In this document: in pieces, positions 32,480 to 40,574 of the stretch
Numbering within the stretch: the stretch's first letter is position 1
Layout of the letters: each line of letters begins with the position of its first letter
Origin: Sciscionella marina DSM 45152
GTDB lineage: Bacteria; Actinomycetota; Actinomycetes; Mycobacteriales; Pseudonocardiaceae
Direction: 5' to 3'
Assembly (NCBI RefSeq): GCF_000379465.1
Contig: NZ_KB905390.1
Location: 48,117-112,116, forward strand
DNA: 64,000 nt
The notes under the pieces: generated by a model
Seen by the model: the letters and a program-made list of their open reading frames with translations, nothing else
Databases searched by the model: none
What the model was told of the DNA's origin: nothing
Made by a program: the position numbers and the translations under genes

Positions 32480-33790
32480 TTACGTTCGGGCGCGCGCGAT
32501 CAGGTAGGCGAGCACCCCGATCACGAGCCAGCCCGCCGCGATGAGCAGGGCGAGCCGGGAAGCCGATGCCAGCAGGGCGATCGTGAGCACGGTTCCGGCG
32601 AACGGGATGAGCAGCCACGGTCCCGCACCACGCCGCTTGCCGAAATACCGGATGGCCGAGGCGTGCAGCAGCACGAAGGCGGTGAGTGCGCCGACGGTGA
32701 CCATGGAGGAAAGCGTGTCCAGCCCGTCCGGTTGCAGTGCCGCCCATACCGCGATCGCCGCGGTGCACGCCGCGGAAAGCAGGATCGCGGTGCGCGGGGT
32801 CCGGGTTTTCGGGCTCACCGTGGCCAGCCAGCCGGGCAGGTGTCCCTGGCTGGCCATGCCGTACAGCAGCCGCCCGGCCGCGGCCTGGGCCACGAGCGCG
32901 GAGAACACGGGGCCGATCGCCTTGTACACGCTCACCGAGATGCCGAGCCAGCCGCCGATCGCACTGTGGATCAGCGTGTAGAACGCGGTGCCCTGGTCCT
33001 GCGGGTGCGCGGCGAGCTGTTCCGGGGCGACCGGGGAGATCAGCGAGGCGAGGTAGGTCTGGATGACGAACAGGACGCCCGCGAGCCCGAGGCAGAACAC
33101 CAAAGCCTTGCCGACCTGTTCGGGCCCGCCGGTGTTCTCCTCGGCGAACCCGGCGATCGCGTCGAAGCCGAGGAACGAGAGCGCGGCCACCGAGGCCGCA
33201 CCCAGCAGCGCGCCCATGGTGAGCCCGCCGGTCCCGGTCAGCGGGGAGAACCAGCCGCGCGCGGGACCGTGTTCGGCGAGCACGACGATGGCGCACACCA
33301 CGAACACGAACAGCAGCACCAGCCCGACCGCGAGCACGATCATGCCGACCCGGGCGGCGATCCGTGCCCCGGCGAGGTTCAGCGCGGTGAACACGCAGAT
33401 CGCGACCCCGGTGGCGAGCCAGGTCGGGATCGCCGGGGCCGTGGAGTGCAGTGCGGTCCCGCTGAGCAGGGCGGCGACCGAGGGGATGAACAGATAGTCC
33501 AGTCCGGCGAGCCAGCCCGCGAAGAAACCGGGCGCCCTGCCGAGACCCGCCGTGGCATACGCGGAGACCGATCCCGCGCGCGGCACGGCGGCCGACATCC
33601 GGGCATAGGACCAGGCGGTGAACCCGACCACGAGCGTGGCGACGACGAACACGAGCGCGCTCGCCCCATCGCTTGCCGCATCGAGTACCCCGAAGATACC
33701 GATCGGCGCGGTCGGGCCGATGAACAGCAGCCCGTAGACGATCAGGTCGCGGGCGGAAAGGGTGCGGCGCAGGCCGGGACTCTCGGACAC
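32480..33790 (-). CDS. APC-superfamily amino acid/amine permease
   Basis: A 436-residue transporter with about 12 hydrophobic helices. The first helix motif GPTAPIGIFG and the later GFDAIAGFAEE segment in helix 6 are diagnostic for APC permeases. GTG 33790 is chosen because upstream codons cover regulatory DNA; a GGAG lies before it. It is divergent from a GntR gene and a DUF1989 gene, and three similar ACTGTGGA-type boxes lie between, so uptake is probably controlled by the GntR protein. The substrate is likely an amino acid or nitrogen compound. Confidence 0.85.
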   Translation of the reverse strand: MSESPGLRRTLSARDLIVYGLLFIGPTAPIGIFGVLDAASDGASALVFVVATLVVGFTAWSYARMSAAVPRAGSVSAYATAGLGRAPGFFAGWLAGLDYLFIPSVAALLSGTALHSTAPAIPTWLATGVAICVFTALNLAGARIAARVGMIVLAVGLVLLFVFVVCAIVVLAEHGPARGWFSPLTGTGGLTMGALLGAASVAALSFLGFDAIAGFAEENTGGPEQVGKALVFCLGLAGVLFVIQTYLASLISPVAPEQLAAHPQDQGTAFYTLIHSAIGGWLGISVSVYKAIGPVFSALVAQAAAGRLLYGMASQGHLPGWLATVSPKTRTPRTAILLSAACTAAIAVWAALQPDGLDTLSSMVTVGALTAFVLLHASAIRYFGKRRGAGPWLLIPFAGTVLTIALLASASRLALLIAAGWLVIGVLAYLIARART

Positions 33791-33793
33791 AGC

Positions 33794-33926
33794 ATCACTC
33801 CACAGTGGACTCGAGTCGAGCCTATCCAGCGGGAGAACTGTGGAACCATCCGTGCGCACATCACGGCATGATCGGCAAAGGATGCCGACAACTGCCCGGA
33901 TCAGCGGCCTTGAATTGTGGAACAAT
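33794..33926. promoter_or_regulatory. Three related GntR-type boxes between permease and GntR genes
   Basis: A perfect ATTGT-GGA-ACAAT palindrome lies at 33914-33926, just before ATG 33928. A related ACTGTGGAACCAT is at 33837-33849, and a third copy, ACTGTGGAGTGAT, on the minus strand at 33806-33794, next to the permease start. The three copies fit a shared GntR/FCD operator. Confidence 0.6.
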
Positions 33927-33927
33927 A

Positions 33928-34614
33928 ATGACTAAGTTGAGTGGCGTGGTGAACGAGGAACCCGTGCCCGCCGGTGCGCAGGTGGCCGATGCGCTACGGG
34001 TGCGCATCACCGAGGGCGGGCTGCCGCCGGGCACCCAGCTGCGGGACACGGCGCTGGCCGCGGAGTTCGGGATCGCCCGGCACACCCTGCGCAATGCCTT
34101 GCGGCAGCTGGAATACGAGGGCCTGATCAGTTACCGGATGCACAAGGGTGCGGTGGTCAAGACCCTGTGCACCGAGGATGTGCACGAGATCTACCGGGTG
34201 CGGCGGACCCTCGAACTGGCCGCCGTGCAGCAGAGCGCGCTCGCCGGATCCGCTGCCCTGCGCGGGCTCGAAGAACGGGTGCGGGCCGCGGAGGTGGCGG
34301 TCGCGTGCGAATCGTGGAATACGGTCGGCACCGCGAGCCTGTGGTTCCATCAGGCACTGGTGGAGCTGCTCGGCAGCCGCAGTATCGACCGGTTCTTCCA
34401 GGGCATCCTCGCGCAGCTGCGTCTCGCGTTCGCGGTGATGCCGGACGAGGCGCAGTGGCAGCCGCCGTGGATTCCGCGGGACCGGGAGATCTGCGATCTG
34501 GTGCGCGGCGGGCAGCGCGGCGCGGCGATCGCGGCGACCCGCCAGTACCTCGAGGACTCCGAGCTCGCCGTACTCGATGTGGTCCGCGCCGATGAGATGA
34601 CCGGGAGGACATGA
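33928..34614 (+). CDS. GntR/FCD-family transcriptional regulator
   Basis: A 228-residue regulator. Residues about 15-75 form the winged helix (LRVRITEGGLPPGTQL, FGIARHTLRNALRQLEYEGL) and the rest is an FCD ligand domain. ATG 33928 directly follows the ATTGTGGAACAAT palindrome, suggesting autorepression. Its stop overlaps the DUF1989 gene (34611), so the two are translationally coupled. It probably senses the nitrogen compound imported or degraded by the neighbouring gene products. Confidence 0.88.
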   Translation: MTKLSGVVNEEPVPAGAQVADALRVRITEGGLPPGTQLRDTALAAEFGIARHTLRNALRQLEYEGLISYRMHKGAVVKTLCTEDVHEIYRVRRTLELAAVQQSALAGSAALRGLEERVRAAEVAVACESWNTVGTASLWFHQALVELLGSRSIDRFFQGILAQLRLAFAVMPDEAQWQPPWIPRDREICDLVRGGQRGAAIAATRQYLEDSELAVLDVVRADEMTGRT

Positions 34615-35444
34615 CCGTGGTAGCCGCCGCGTACGAATCCGGGGAGGGCGCGCTCGACGTGGACCGGGACTTCTACCGGAGCCTCGCCGAGACCAGGCAC
34701 GAACTGGTGGACGCCTTCGAGATCCCGATCCGGACCGGGAAAGCGTGGACCGTCCCGGAAGGACATCTGTGCCGACTGGTCACTGTGGACGGTCCGCAGG
34801 TCGGCGATCTGAACATCTGGAACGCCGCGGATCCACGGGAACGGCTCTGGGCCGCGCGCACCAGGCAGCTGCAGCGCGCGCACGTGAGCACCTTCGAGCG
34901 GCTGTGGTCGAATCTGCCGTTCCTGCGGCCGCTGGTCACCGTCACCGCCGACACGCTCGCCGGATACGGACAGGACGCGGACGGTGGCCGGGTGCACGAT
35001 CTGCTCGGCAGCCGCTGTGATCCCTATGTGAACCGGATGCTCACCGGCGAGGATTTCGACTATCACTGCCATTCGAACCTGGTGCGCGCCGTGCTTCCCT
35101 ACGGGCTGACCGAATTCGACGTGCACGATGTGCTCAACGTCTTCCAGTGCACCGGGCTCAACGAGGAAGACCGCTACTTCATGAAAGCCTGTCCCGCGCG
35201 ACCGGGCGACTACTTCGAATTCTTCGCCGAACTCGAACTGCTCTGCGCATTGTCCACCTGTCCGGGCGGGGACCTCTCGGTGCCGATGTGGGGCCCGGAC
35301 GCCGGGGATCCGCTCGAGGTGTGCCATCCCATCGGTGTCGAGGTGTACCGCCCGGATCCCGCGCTGCTGCGCGACTGGCGCAGGCCGGAGCGCGCCGCCT
35401 ATGCGGGCGGGCACGGCCTGCGCGCCCCGGCCTGGCCTTCCTGA
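34611..35444 (+). CDS. DUF1989/urea-carboxylase-associated family protein
   Basis: A 277-residue protein of the DUF1989 family (VPEGHLCRLVTVDGPQVGDL, FECxSTC-like Cys cluster LLCALSTCPGGD, CHPIGVEVY). Members linked to guanidine/urea carboxylases form carboxyguanidine deiminase; most others are uncharacterised. No carboxylase gene and no second DUF1989 subunit are nearby, so a different amidine or ester hydrolysis is possible. It overlaps the GntR gene by four bases and is divergent from a permease. Cytosolic, without signal peptide. Confidence 0.82.
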   Translation: MTVVAAAYESGEGALDVDRDFYRSLAETRHELVDAFEIPIRTGKAWTVPEGHLCRLVTVDGPQVGDLNIWNAADPRERLWAARTRQLQRAHVSTFERLWSNLPFLRPLVTVTADTLAGYGQDADGGRVHDLLGSRCDPYVNRMLTGEDFDYHCHSNLVRAVLPYGLTEFDVHDVLNVFQCTGLNEEDRYFMKACPARPGDYFEFFAELELLCALSTCPGGDLSVPMWGPDAGDPLEVCHPIGVEVYRPDPALLRDWRRPERAAYAGGHGLRAPAWPS

Positions 35445-35453
35445 GCTCGGCGT

Positions 35454-36038
35454 TCAGCCCAGCAGGGACGGCAGTTCCGTCGTGCTGCTCAGCCGGGCGC
35501 GCTTGCCGAGCATGCGTTCGGTGAGCAGGGTGTGCAGTTCCGGATCGGCATCGCCGCAGGCATCGGTGAGCAGCACGACCCGGTAATCCCGATCCACGGC
35601 CTCGATGACCGTGGACAGCACCACTCCGCTCGTCGCGACCCCGGCAAGCACGAGGGTGTGCACCTCCCGTGCGCGCAGTTGCTCGTCCAGATCGGTGGTG
35701 GAGAAGGCGCCGATCCGGGTCTTGCGCACCTGGATGTCGCCGGGCTCGGGGGCGAGGCGCTCGTGCACGGCGGTGGCGGGTGCTTCGGCGTGCATGGCGG
35801 CGCGCCGTTCGGGGGTGACCATGGCGGCCATGATGCTGCTCGGCGGGATCCGGTCGAAGTCCTCCTCGGTGAAGGCGACCCGGACGTAGCCGATGTGCCC
35901 GCCGCGGTCGCGCATCAGGGAAATGGCCCCGGCCGCACGCTCGAGCAGGGCCTCGGCGTCGGGCAGGGATCCGATGATTCCGTTCTGGTAGTCCATCACG
36001 AGCAGCGCACTGTGCCGCGGGTCGATGGTGTCGGTCAT
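35454..36038 (-). CDS. Isochorismatase-family hydrolase lacking the catalytic Cys
   Basis: A 194-residue protein with the isochorismatase fold: VMDYQNG (Asp16) near the start, Lys in VRKTRIGAF near 106 and the cis-peptide loop GVATSG near 133-138. In cysteine hydrolases of this fold the next residue is the nucleophile Cys; here it is Val139. It may act like EntB-type isochorismatases, which also lack Cys, or have lost activity. ATG 36038 has AGGAG upstream. It is followed on the same strand by nothing and preceded by an MFS gene ending at 36053, so the two form an operon. Confidence 0.82.
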   Translation of the reverse strand: MTDTIDPRHSALLVMDYQNGIIGSLPDAEALLERAAGAISLMRDRGGHIGYVRVAFTEEDFDRIPPSSIMAAMVTPERRAAMHAEAPATAVHERLAPEPGDIQVRKTRIGAFSTTDLDEQLRAREVHTLVLAGVATSGVVLSTVIEAVDRDYRVVLLTDACGDADPELHTLLTERMLGKRARLSSTTELPSLLG

Positions 36039-36052
36039 GAGACAGCTCCTCT

Positions 36053-37423
36053 TCAGTTGGTTGTCCGGCCGAGTTTCCGGTCGGCGAGGGTGATCAGCAG
36101 TAGCAGCCCGCCCATGACGAGCAGGAAGGTCGCGAGCTGGTGCAGCCCGCCGGTGTCGGCGTGCTGTCCGTAGAAACCGCCCTGTGCGGCGGAAGCGATG
36201 ATCGCGCCGAGATAGCTGAAGGTGCGCAGCAGCCCGGCCGAGGTGCCGATGCTGTCCGGATCCGCTTGGTGGTAAACGGAATTCTGCAGAGCGAGGCTCA
36301 TCAGTCCCTGGGTGATCCCGAAGATCAGTGCGATCGTCACGAGCAGCCAGATCCCGCTTTCCGGCCACAGCACCAGCATCAGCGCGCAGGCGAGAATCTG
36401 GCAGAGCGCGCCGGCCCCGAGTTTGGCGCGCACCTCCTTGCGCCGCCCGGTCAGCCCGGAGACCACGACCGCGGTGGCGAACACCGGCAGCTGGATGAGC
36501 CCGGCCTGCGCCGCGGTGAGCCCACGCCCGTCCTCGAGCCATTGCGTGTAACCGTAGAGAAAAGCGTAGGAGACGATATAGGCGAGCAGGGCCCGGGCGT
36601 AGGTGGCCACCAGCGGGCGGTTCCCGGCGAGCATCCGCACATCGATGAACGGCTCGGTCGACCGCAGTTCCCGGAGTACGAAAGCGATCGCGGCCACCAC
36701 GGTGATCAGTGGCAGATACCAGTCGGTCGCCGAGGGGTGCATCAGGAACAGCAGCAGGGACACGAGCATGCCCGCGAACAGGGCCATGCCGAGGAAATCG
36801 AGGTTCGGCCGGTTCGTGGTTTTCCGGGCGGTCGCCGGGATCCGGCGCGCCCCGAGCACGAACGCGAGGATCGCGAAGGGAATGTTCACCCCGAGGGTGG
36901 CGCGCCAGCCGCCGAGCCCGATCAGCAGTCCGCCGAGCGGGGGACCGATGACCGCGATGGTCTGGGTGGCCATCGCGAGCACCGTCAGAACTGCCGTTGG
37001 GCTGTCCTTTCCGGTGCGCTCCGCCTCGTCCCGGATCATCCGCATCGCGGCCGGATAACCCGCGCAGGTGCCGAAACCGAGCAACACCCGCGCCACGATC
37101 AGCACGCCGAGATCGGGGGCGAGCATGCCGAGTATCCCGGCGAGACCGACGAGCACGCTGGCGCCGAGGAACAGCCGCCGCGGCCCGTGGACATCGATCA
37201 GTTTCCCGGCGACCGGCTGGCCGACCGCGGTCGCCAGGTACAGCGCCGAGACGAGCCAGGCGGTCGCGGTCGGCGGTGCGCCGAAGGCGGCCCCGATCGG
37301 TACCAGGGACACCGAGATGATCGAGGAATTGACCGGGTTGAGGATCGCGCCCGAGATCATCGGAGCGAGCAGCTTGCGGTCGAAACCCTCGCTCAGTGCC
37401 GCGAACCGCTCGCGCGGTTTCAC
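36053..37423 (-). CDS. MFS drug/multidrug efflux transporter (DHA2-like)
   Basis: A 456-residue transporter with 12-14 hydrophobic helices. The early motif AGKLIDVHGPRRLFL (MFS motif A) and GPPLGGLLIG (motif C of antiporters) point to proton-coupled efflux. GTG 37423 overlaps the stop of the MarR gene (GTGA), so the regulator and pump are co-translated. It probably exports a toxic compound that releases MarR. Substrate unknown. The isochorismatase-like gene follows after 14 bases. Confidence 0.87.
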   Translation of the reverse strand: MKPRERFAALSEGFDRKLLAPMISGAILNPVNSSIISVSLVPIGAAFGAPPTATAWLVSALYLATAVGQPVAGKLIDVHGPRRLFLGASVLVGLAGILGMLAPDLGVLIVARVLLGFGTCAGYPAAMRMIRDEAERTGKDSPTAVLTVLAMATQTIAVIGPPLGGLLIGLGGWRATLGVNIPFAILAFVLGARRIPATARKTTNRPNLDFLGMALFAGMLVSLLLFLMHPSATDWYLPLITVVAAIAFVLRELRSTEPFIDVRMLAGNRPLVATYARALLAYIVSYAFLYGYTQWLEDGRGLTAAQAGLIQLPVFATAVVVSGLTGRRKEVRAKLGAGALCQILACALMLVLWPESGIWLLVTIALIFGITQGLMSLALQNSVYHQADPDSIGTSAGLLRTFSYLGAIIASAAQGGFYGQHADTGGLHQLATFLLVMGGLLLLITLADRKLGRTTN

Positions 37424-37857
37424 TGCTGGACCACGCGGTCCAGCAGGGCGATGGCCTCGATGATCGTTGCGCGTTCGGCCGCCGTGTAGCGCTCCTGGAT
37501 CGACCTGGCCAGCCATTCCTCCCGGCTCGCCCGCGCGCCGTGTCCCTGCTTCCGGCCGGCCGCGGTCAGCGTGATCACCTGGCGACGTCCGTCCCCGGGA
37601 TCGGGCGCGCGCTCGATCAGGCCGTGTTTCTCCAGGGCGGTCAGGGTGGTGGCCATCGACTGCGGCCGCACCCGTTCCGCGCCGGCGAGCACACTCGCCG
37701 AGGACGGTCCGTCCTTCACCAGCCGGGCGAGCACGGAGGTCTGTGAGGCGTTCAGATCCTCGGTCGCCGCGGAATCCAGCAGGCGGCGGCGCAACCGGCT
37801 GAAGAGCACTCGCAGGTCCTGCGCTGCCTTGGCGGCTTCGGTGGAGATCTCTGCCAT
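37420..37857 (-). CDS. MarR-family regulator
   Basis: A 145-residue winged-helix regulator (LNASQTSVLARLVKDG, SASVLAGAERVRPQSMATTL, then the DGRRQVITLT wing). ATG 37857 follows a TAGGCT box by 7 nt with TCGACA 17 bp further up, so the transcript is probably leaderless. A 9-bp inverted repeat covers both the -35 region and the bases before the start codon, ideal for autorepression. It controls the coupled MFS pump. Confidence 0.9.
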   Translation of the reverse strand: MAEISTEAAKAAQDLRVLFSRLRRRLLDSAATEDLNASQTSVLARLVKDGPSSASVLAGAERVRPQSMATTLTALEKHGLIERAPDPGDGRRQVITLTAAGRKQGHGARASREEWLARSIQERYTAAERATIIEAIALLDRVVQQ

Positions 37858-37895
37858 ATTCGACAGCCTAAACTAATCAGCCTGGACTGTCGAAT
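37858..37895 (-). promoter_or_regulatory. MarR promoter with embedded 9-bp inverted repeat operator
   Basis: On the minus strand TCGACA (-35), a 17-base spacer and TAGGCT (-10, 37870-37865) precede ATG 37857 by 7 nt. The arms ATTCGACAG/CTGTCGAAT (37858-37866 and 37887-37895) are a perfect inverted repeat with a 20-base spacer, one arm covering the -35 box and the other the transcript start. Confidence 0.75.
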
Positions 37896-37898
37896 TGT

Positions 37899-38936
37899 TC
37901 AGTCGAGCTCGTGCACGAGTTCGATGGCCCGGCCGAGGGTGTCGAGTTTCTCGGTCAGTGACTCGCCCGCCGGATAGAGGCGCACCGTGTCGATCCCGGT
38001 GTCCCGCCAGGTGCGCAATCGTTCGCGGACCATGGCCTCGGTGCCGATCAGGGTGGTGGCGAGCACCATCTCGTCCGGGACCAGTTCGGCCGCGCCGGTG
38101 CGGTCACCCGCCTGCCAGCGGGCGCTGACCTCGGCGGCGACCTCGGCCCAGCCCTGACGGCCGTAGGCGCGGTTGTAGAAGTTGGTGTCCGCGGTGCCCA
38201 TTCCGCCGAGGCTGAACGCGAGCCCGGTCTTGCGTGCGGCGAGCATCCCGGGCAGCGCGTCCGCATCGGGCGCGAAGGCCACCTCGGCGCCCTGGCACAG
38301 GTCCAGATCCGCGCGGGTCCGCCCGGAATCGCGCAGTCCGTGGTCGAGGTGTGCAAGGTAGGCATCGGCACCCTCGGGGACGAAACTGGTGCCGAGCCAG
38401 CCGTCCGCGAGCTCCCCGGTCAGCCGCAGCATGGCGGGGGAGAGCGCGGCGAGATAGACCGGGATCGGGTGTTCCGCTCGCGCGGAGAGCCGCATCGGCC
38501 GGGTTTCCGAGCCGGGAAGCGGAATGCGGCCGGGCACCGAGATCTTCTCCCCGGAACGGGCCTGGCGCAGGACTTCCACGGTCTGGCGCATCCGGGAAAG
38601 CGGGCGCTGGAACGGAACTCCGTGCAGTCCCTCGATCACCTGCGGCCCGGAGGCGCCGAGCCCGAGCAGGAACCGGCCCCCGGACAGGTTCGCCAGCGTG
38701 ATCGCGGCCTGCGCGGTCGCCACCGGGGAGCGCACGCCGAGCTGCATGATGCCGGAGCCGAGCAGCATCCGTTCGGTGCGGGCGGCGTAGTAACCGAGCG
38801 CGGAAGGGGCATCCGAACCCCAGGCTTCGGCGACCCAGCACACGTCGAGGCCCAGTTTCTCCGCCTCGACGACGAACTCCCCGGTCTGTTTCCAGTCCGG
38901 CCCGCCCGAGGCCTCGACGGTGGTCGCGGTGCGCAT
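37899..38936 (-). CDS. LLM-class (F420-dependent-type) oxidoreductase
   Basis: A 345-residue luciferase-like monooxygenase-fold protein (LGLDVCWVAEAWGSDAPSA, LGSGIMQLGVRSPVATAQAA, GGRFLLGLGASGPQVIEGLH). These features match F420- or FMN-dependent LLM enzymes that are numerous in actinomycetes. The ATG at 38936 shares its A with the stop of the SRPBCC gene (TGATG), so both are coupled. The substrate is unknown; a shared small-molecule conversion with the SRPBCC protein is inferred. Confidence 0.87.
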   Translation of the reverse strand: MRTATTVEASGGPDWKQTGEFVVEAEKLGLDVCWVAEAWGSDAPSALGYYAARTERMLLGSGIMQLGVRSPVATAQAAITLANLSGGRFLLGLGASGPQVIEGLHGVPFQRPLSRMRQTVEVLRQARSGEKISVPGRIPLPGSETRPMRLSARAEHPIPVYLAALSPAMLRLTGELADGWLGTSFVPEGADAYLAHLDHGLRDSGRTRADLDLCQGAEVAFAPDADALPGMLAARKTGLAFSLGGMGTADTNFYNRAYGRQGWAEVAAEVSARWQAGDRTGAAELVPDEMVLATTLIGTEAMVRERLRTWRDTGIDTVRLYPAGESLTEKLDTLGRAIELVHELD

Positions 38937-39442
38937 CACGCCTCGGCGGTGGTCTTGACGTGGTCCAGCGTGTCGGTCATGAACTGCTCGACATCGCGCA
39001 GCCGGCGGCGCAGAATCCGGTCCTCCTTCTCCGGCATGCGCGCGATCGCGAGGGTCAGCCCGGACGGGCCCGGGCCCAGCTGGGCGTACTGGCGCAGCCG
39101 CGTTCCATCGTTCTCCGGTTCGAGCCGGAACCGCCACACCGCGTTGGGGTTGTCCGGATCGCTGACCGCCCAGGCGAACACCTGTCCCGGAATGCATTCG
39201 ATGACCTGGGAATCCGTGGACCAGTCGCCGAGGATGTCGTTCCTGTTGTGCCCGCGGAACCGCGCGCCGAGTGCGGGCCCGCTCGCCCCGTCCAGCCATT
39301 CCGCGGCCTGGAGTTCGGTGCTCATCGCGGGCATCGCGGTCACATCCGAGACCAGTTCCCATACTCGTTCGGGTGCGGCGGCGATCCACCGGTCCACCTC
39401 GACACTCGGTGCCTCGGCGAGACGTAATCCCGTTGACTCCAT
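38936..39442 (-). CDS. SRPBCC-fold protein (polyketide-cyclase/START-like)
   Basis: A 168-residue protein with the SRPBCC pattern: an N-terminal strand VEVDRWIAAAPERVWELVSD, a beta-rich middle (GPALGARFRGHNRND, QVFAWAVSD, WRFRLEP) and a long C-terminal helix. The fold makes a hydrophobic cavity for lipids or aromatic ligands. It is coupled to the downstream LLM oxidoreductase. An HxlR regulator lies upstream on the same strand. Ligand unknown. Confidence 0.85.
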   Translation of the reverse strand: MESTGLRLAEAPSVEVDRWIAAAPERVWELVSDVTAMPAMSTELQAAEWLDGASGPALGARFRGHNRNDILGDWSTDSQVIECIPGQVFAWAVSDPDNPNAVWRFRLEPENDGTRLRQYAQLGPGPSGLTLAIARMPEKEDRILRRRLRDVEQFMTDTLDHVKTTAEA

Positions 39443-39490
39443 TGGCGGCCTCCCTGCTCGCCACTAAGTTGCATGATGAAACTCAGCATG

Positions 39491-39982
39491 TCAAGAGAAC
39501 CTTTTCCGTACCGAGGTGCGGTCGGCGAGCGCTTCGGGGAAGCCGGGACCCATCCGTGCGCGGGTGTTCCCGGCGCGCATCGGCTCCCCGCAGGCGGCGC
39601 ACACGACCTCGGCGTGGCTGTCCGCGCCGCATGCGTGGTGCAGTAACACCGGAGGACCCTGCTCCCCGGCGAGCCAGCGATCTCCCCAGCGCGCCATCGC
39701 CGCGAGCACGCCGAAGAAATCCCTGCCCTGTTCGGTGAGCAGGTACTCGTGGCGCATCGGTTCGCGCTGATAGGCCCGCTTCTCCAGCAGCCCGTCCGCG
39801 ACCAGCCTGCGCAGCCGTTCGGTGAGCGTATTGCGGGCGATGCCCAGTTCGCGCTGGAATTCGTCGAAGCGGCGCAGCCCGTAGAAGCACTCGCGCAGCA
39901 CGAGCGGCGCCCATCGGTCCCCGAGCAGGTCCACGGTCCGCGCGATCGAGCACGGCCAGTCGGCGAACGAGGTGTGTTTCAT
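39491..39982 (-). CDS. HxlR-family regulator with C-terminal Cys motif
   Basis: A 163-residue protein. Residues about 8-105 form the HxlR winged helix (WPCSIARTVDLLGDRWAPLV, FDEFQRELGIARNTLTERL, RHEYLLTEQG). The tail adds HHACGADS and VVCAACGEPM, a possible zinc-binding extension. Cys11 in DWPCSI is the residue sensing electrophiles in related HxlR proteins. ATG 39982 has no strong ribosome binding site. It lies 48 bases upstream of the SRPBCC/LLM pair and may control it. Confidence 0.86.
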   Translation of the reverse strand: MKHTSFADWPCSIARTVDLLGDRWAPLVLRECFYGLRRFDEFQRELGIARNTLTERLRRLVADGLLEKRAYQREPMRHEYLLTEQGRDFFGVLAAMARWGDRWLAGEQGPPVLLHHACGADSHAEVVCAACGEPMRAGNTRARMGPGFPEALADRTSVRKRFS

Positions 39983-40001
39983 GCCGGCCAGGGTACGGCG
40001 C

Positions 40002-40574
40002 TCAGCCGAGGCGTTCGCGATAGTTGGCGACGCGTTCCCGGTTGCCGCACACCCGCGAGGAACACCAGCGCCGCCTGCGCCCGCGGGAATGGTCCAGGTA
40101 GACCAGATCGCAGTCGCCGCCCGCGCATTCGCGCAGATACTGCCGTTCGCTGCCGCTGAGCAGTTCGATGGCATCCCTGGCGACAAGGGAAAGCAGCCCG
40201 GCGAGGGTGACCGGTTCGCGCAGCCGGACGGTGCGCGCATCGGTGCGCAGCCGGGGAATCGGCGGGGTCTGCCCGGCCAGTTCGTTGAGCGCGCGCACAC
40301 GCGAGACGGGGACGGTTCGCCCGTGCACGGTGTCCTGCACGATCCGGTGCAGCAGCGTGCGCACCCGGTCGACCTGCGCGAACCAGTCCGGCCCGATCGC
40401 GATCGGCTGATCGGCGGGCAGTAACCCGGTTCCGGTGAACCAGGCGTGCAGCCGGTCCGGCCCGTTGAGCCGTTCCACCGGATGCTCGCTGAGCCGGGAT
40501 CCGACGGTGGCCAGCAGATCGAGGCAGACCCGGCCGGTGTCGAAGCGCAGCTGCTCGCTTGCCAAGGTGATCAC
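40002..40574 (-). CDS. CGNR zinc-finger/ABATE-domain regulator
   Basis: A 190-residue protein. The N-terminal part (LRFDTGRVCLDLLATVGSR) is the ABATE domain, thought to bind a small ligand. The C-terminal zinc finger has Cys149 and Cys154 in RECAGGDCD, then HSRGRRRRWCSSRVCGNR, the CGNR signature. It is probably a transcription factor. Its ATG at 40574 overlaps the stop of the upstream MFS gene (40571), so they are coupled, and it likely controls that transporter. Confidence 0.87.
   Translation of the reverse strand: MITLASEQLRFDTGRVCLDLLATVGSRLSEHPVERLNGPDRLHAWFTGTGLLPADQPIAIGPDWFAQVDRVRTLLHRIVQDTVHGRTVPVSRVRALNELAGQTPPIPRLRTDARTVRLREPVTLAGLLSLVARDAIELLSGSERQYLRECAGGDCDLVYLDHSRGRRRRWCSSRVCGNRERVANYRERLG

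Noticed and set aside
32327..33871. 514-codon plus-strand frame opposite the APC permease
   Set aside because: The Arg/Gly/Glu-rich product has no domain, whereas the minus strand gives a complete permease.
33791..33927. Guanidine (ykkC-type) riboswitch upstream of the permease or DUF1989 gene
   Set aside because: No matching stem or ACGR-type motif is visible; the region is explained by GntR-like boxes and divergent promoters.
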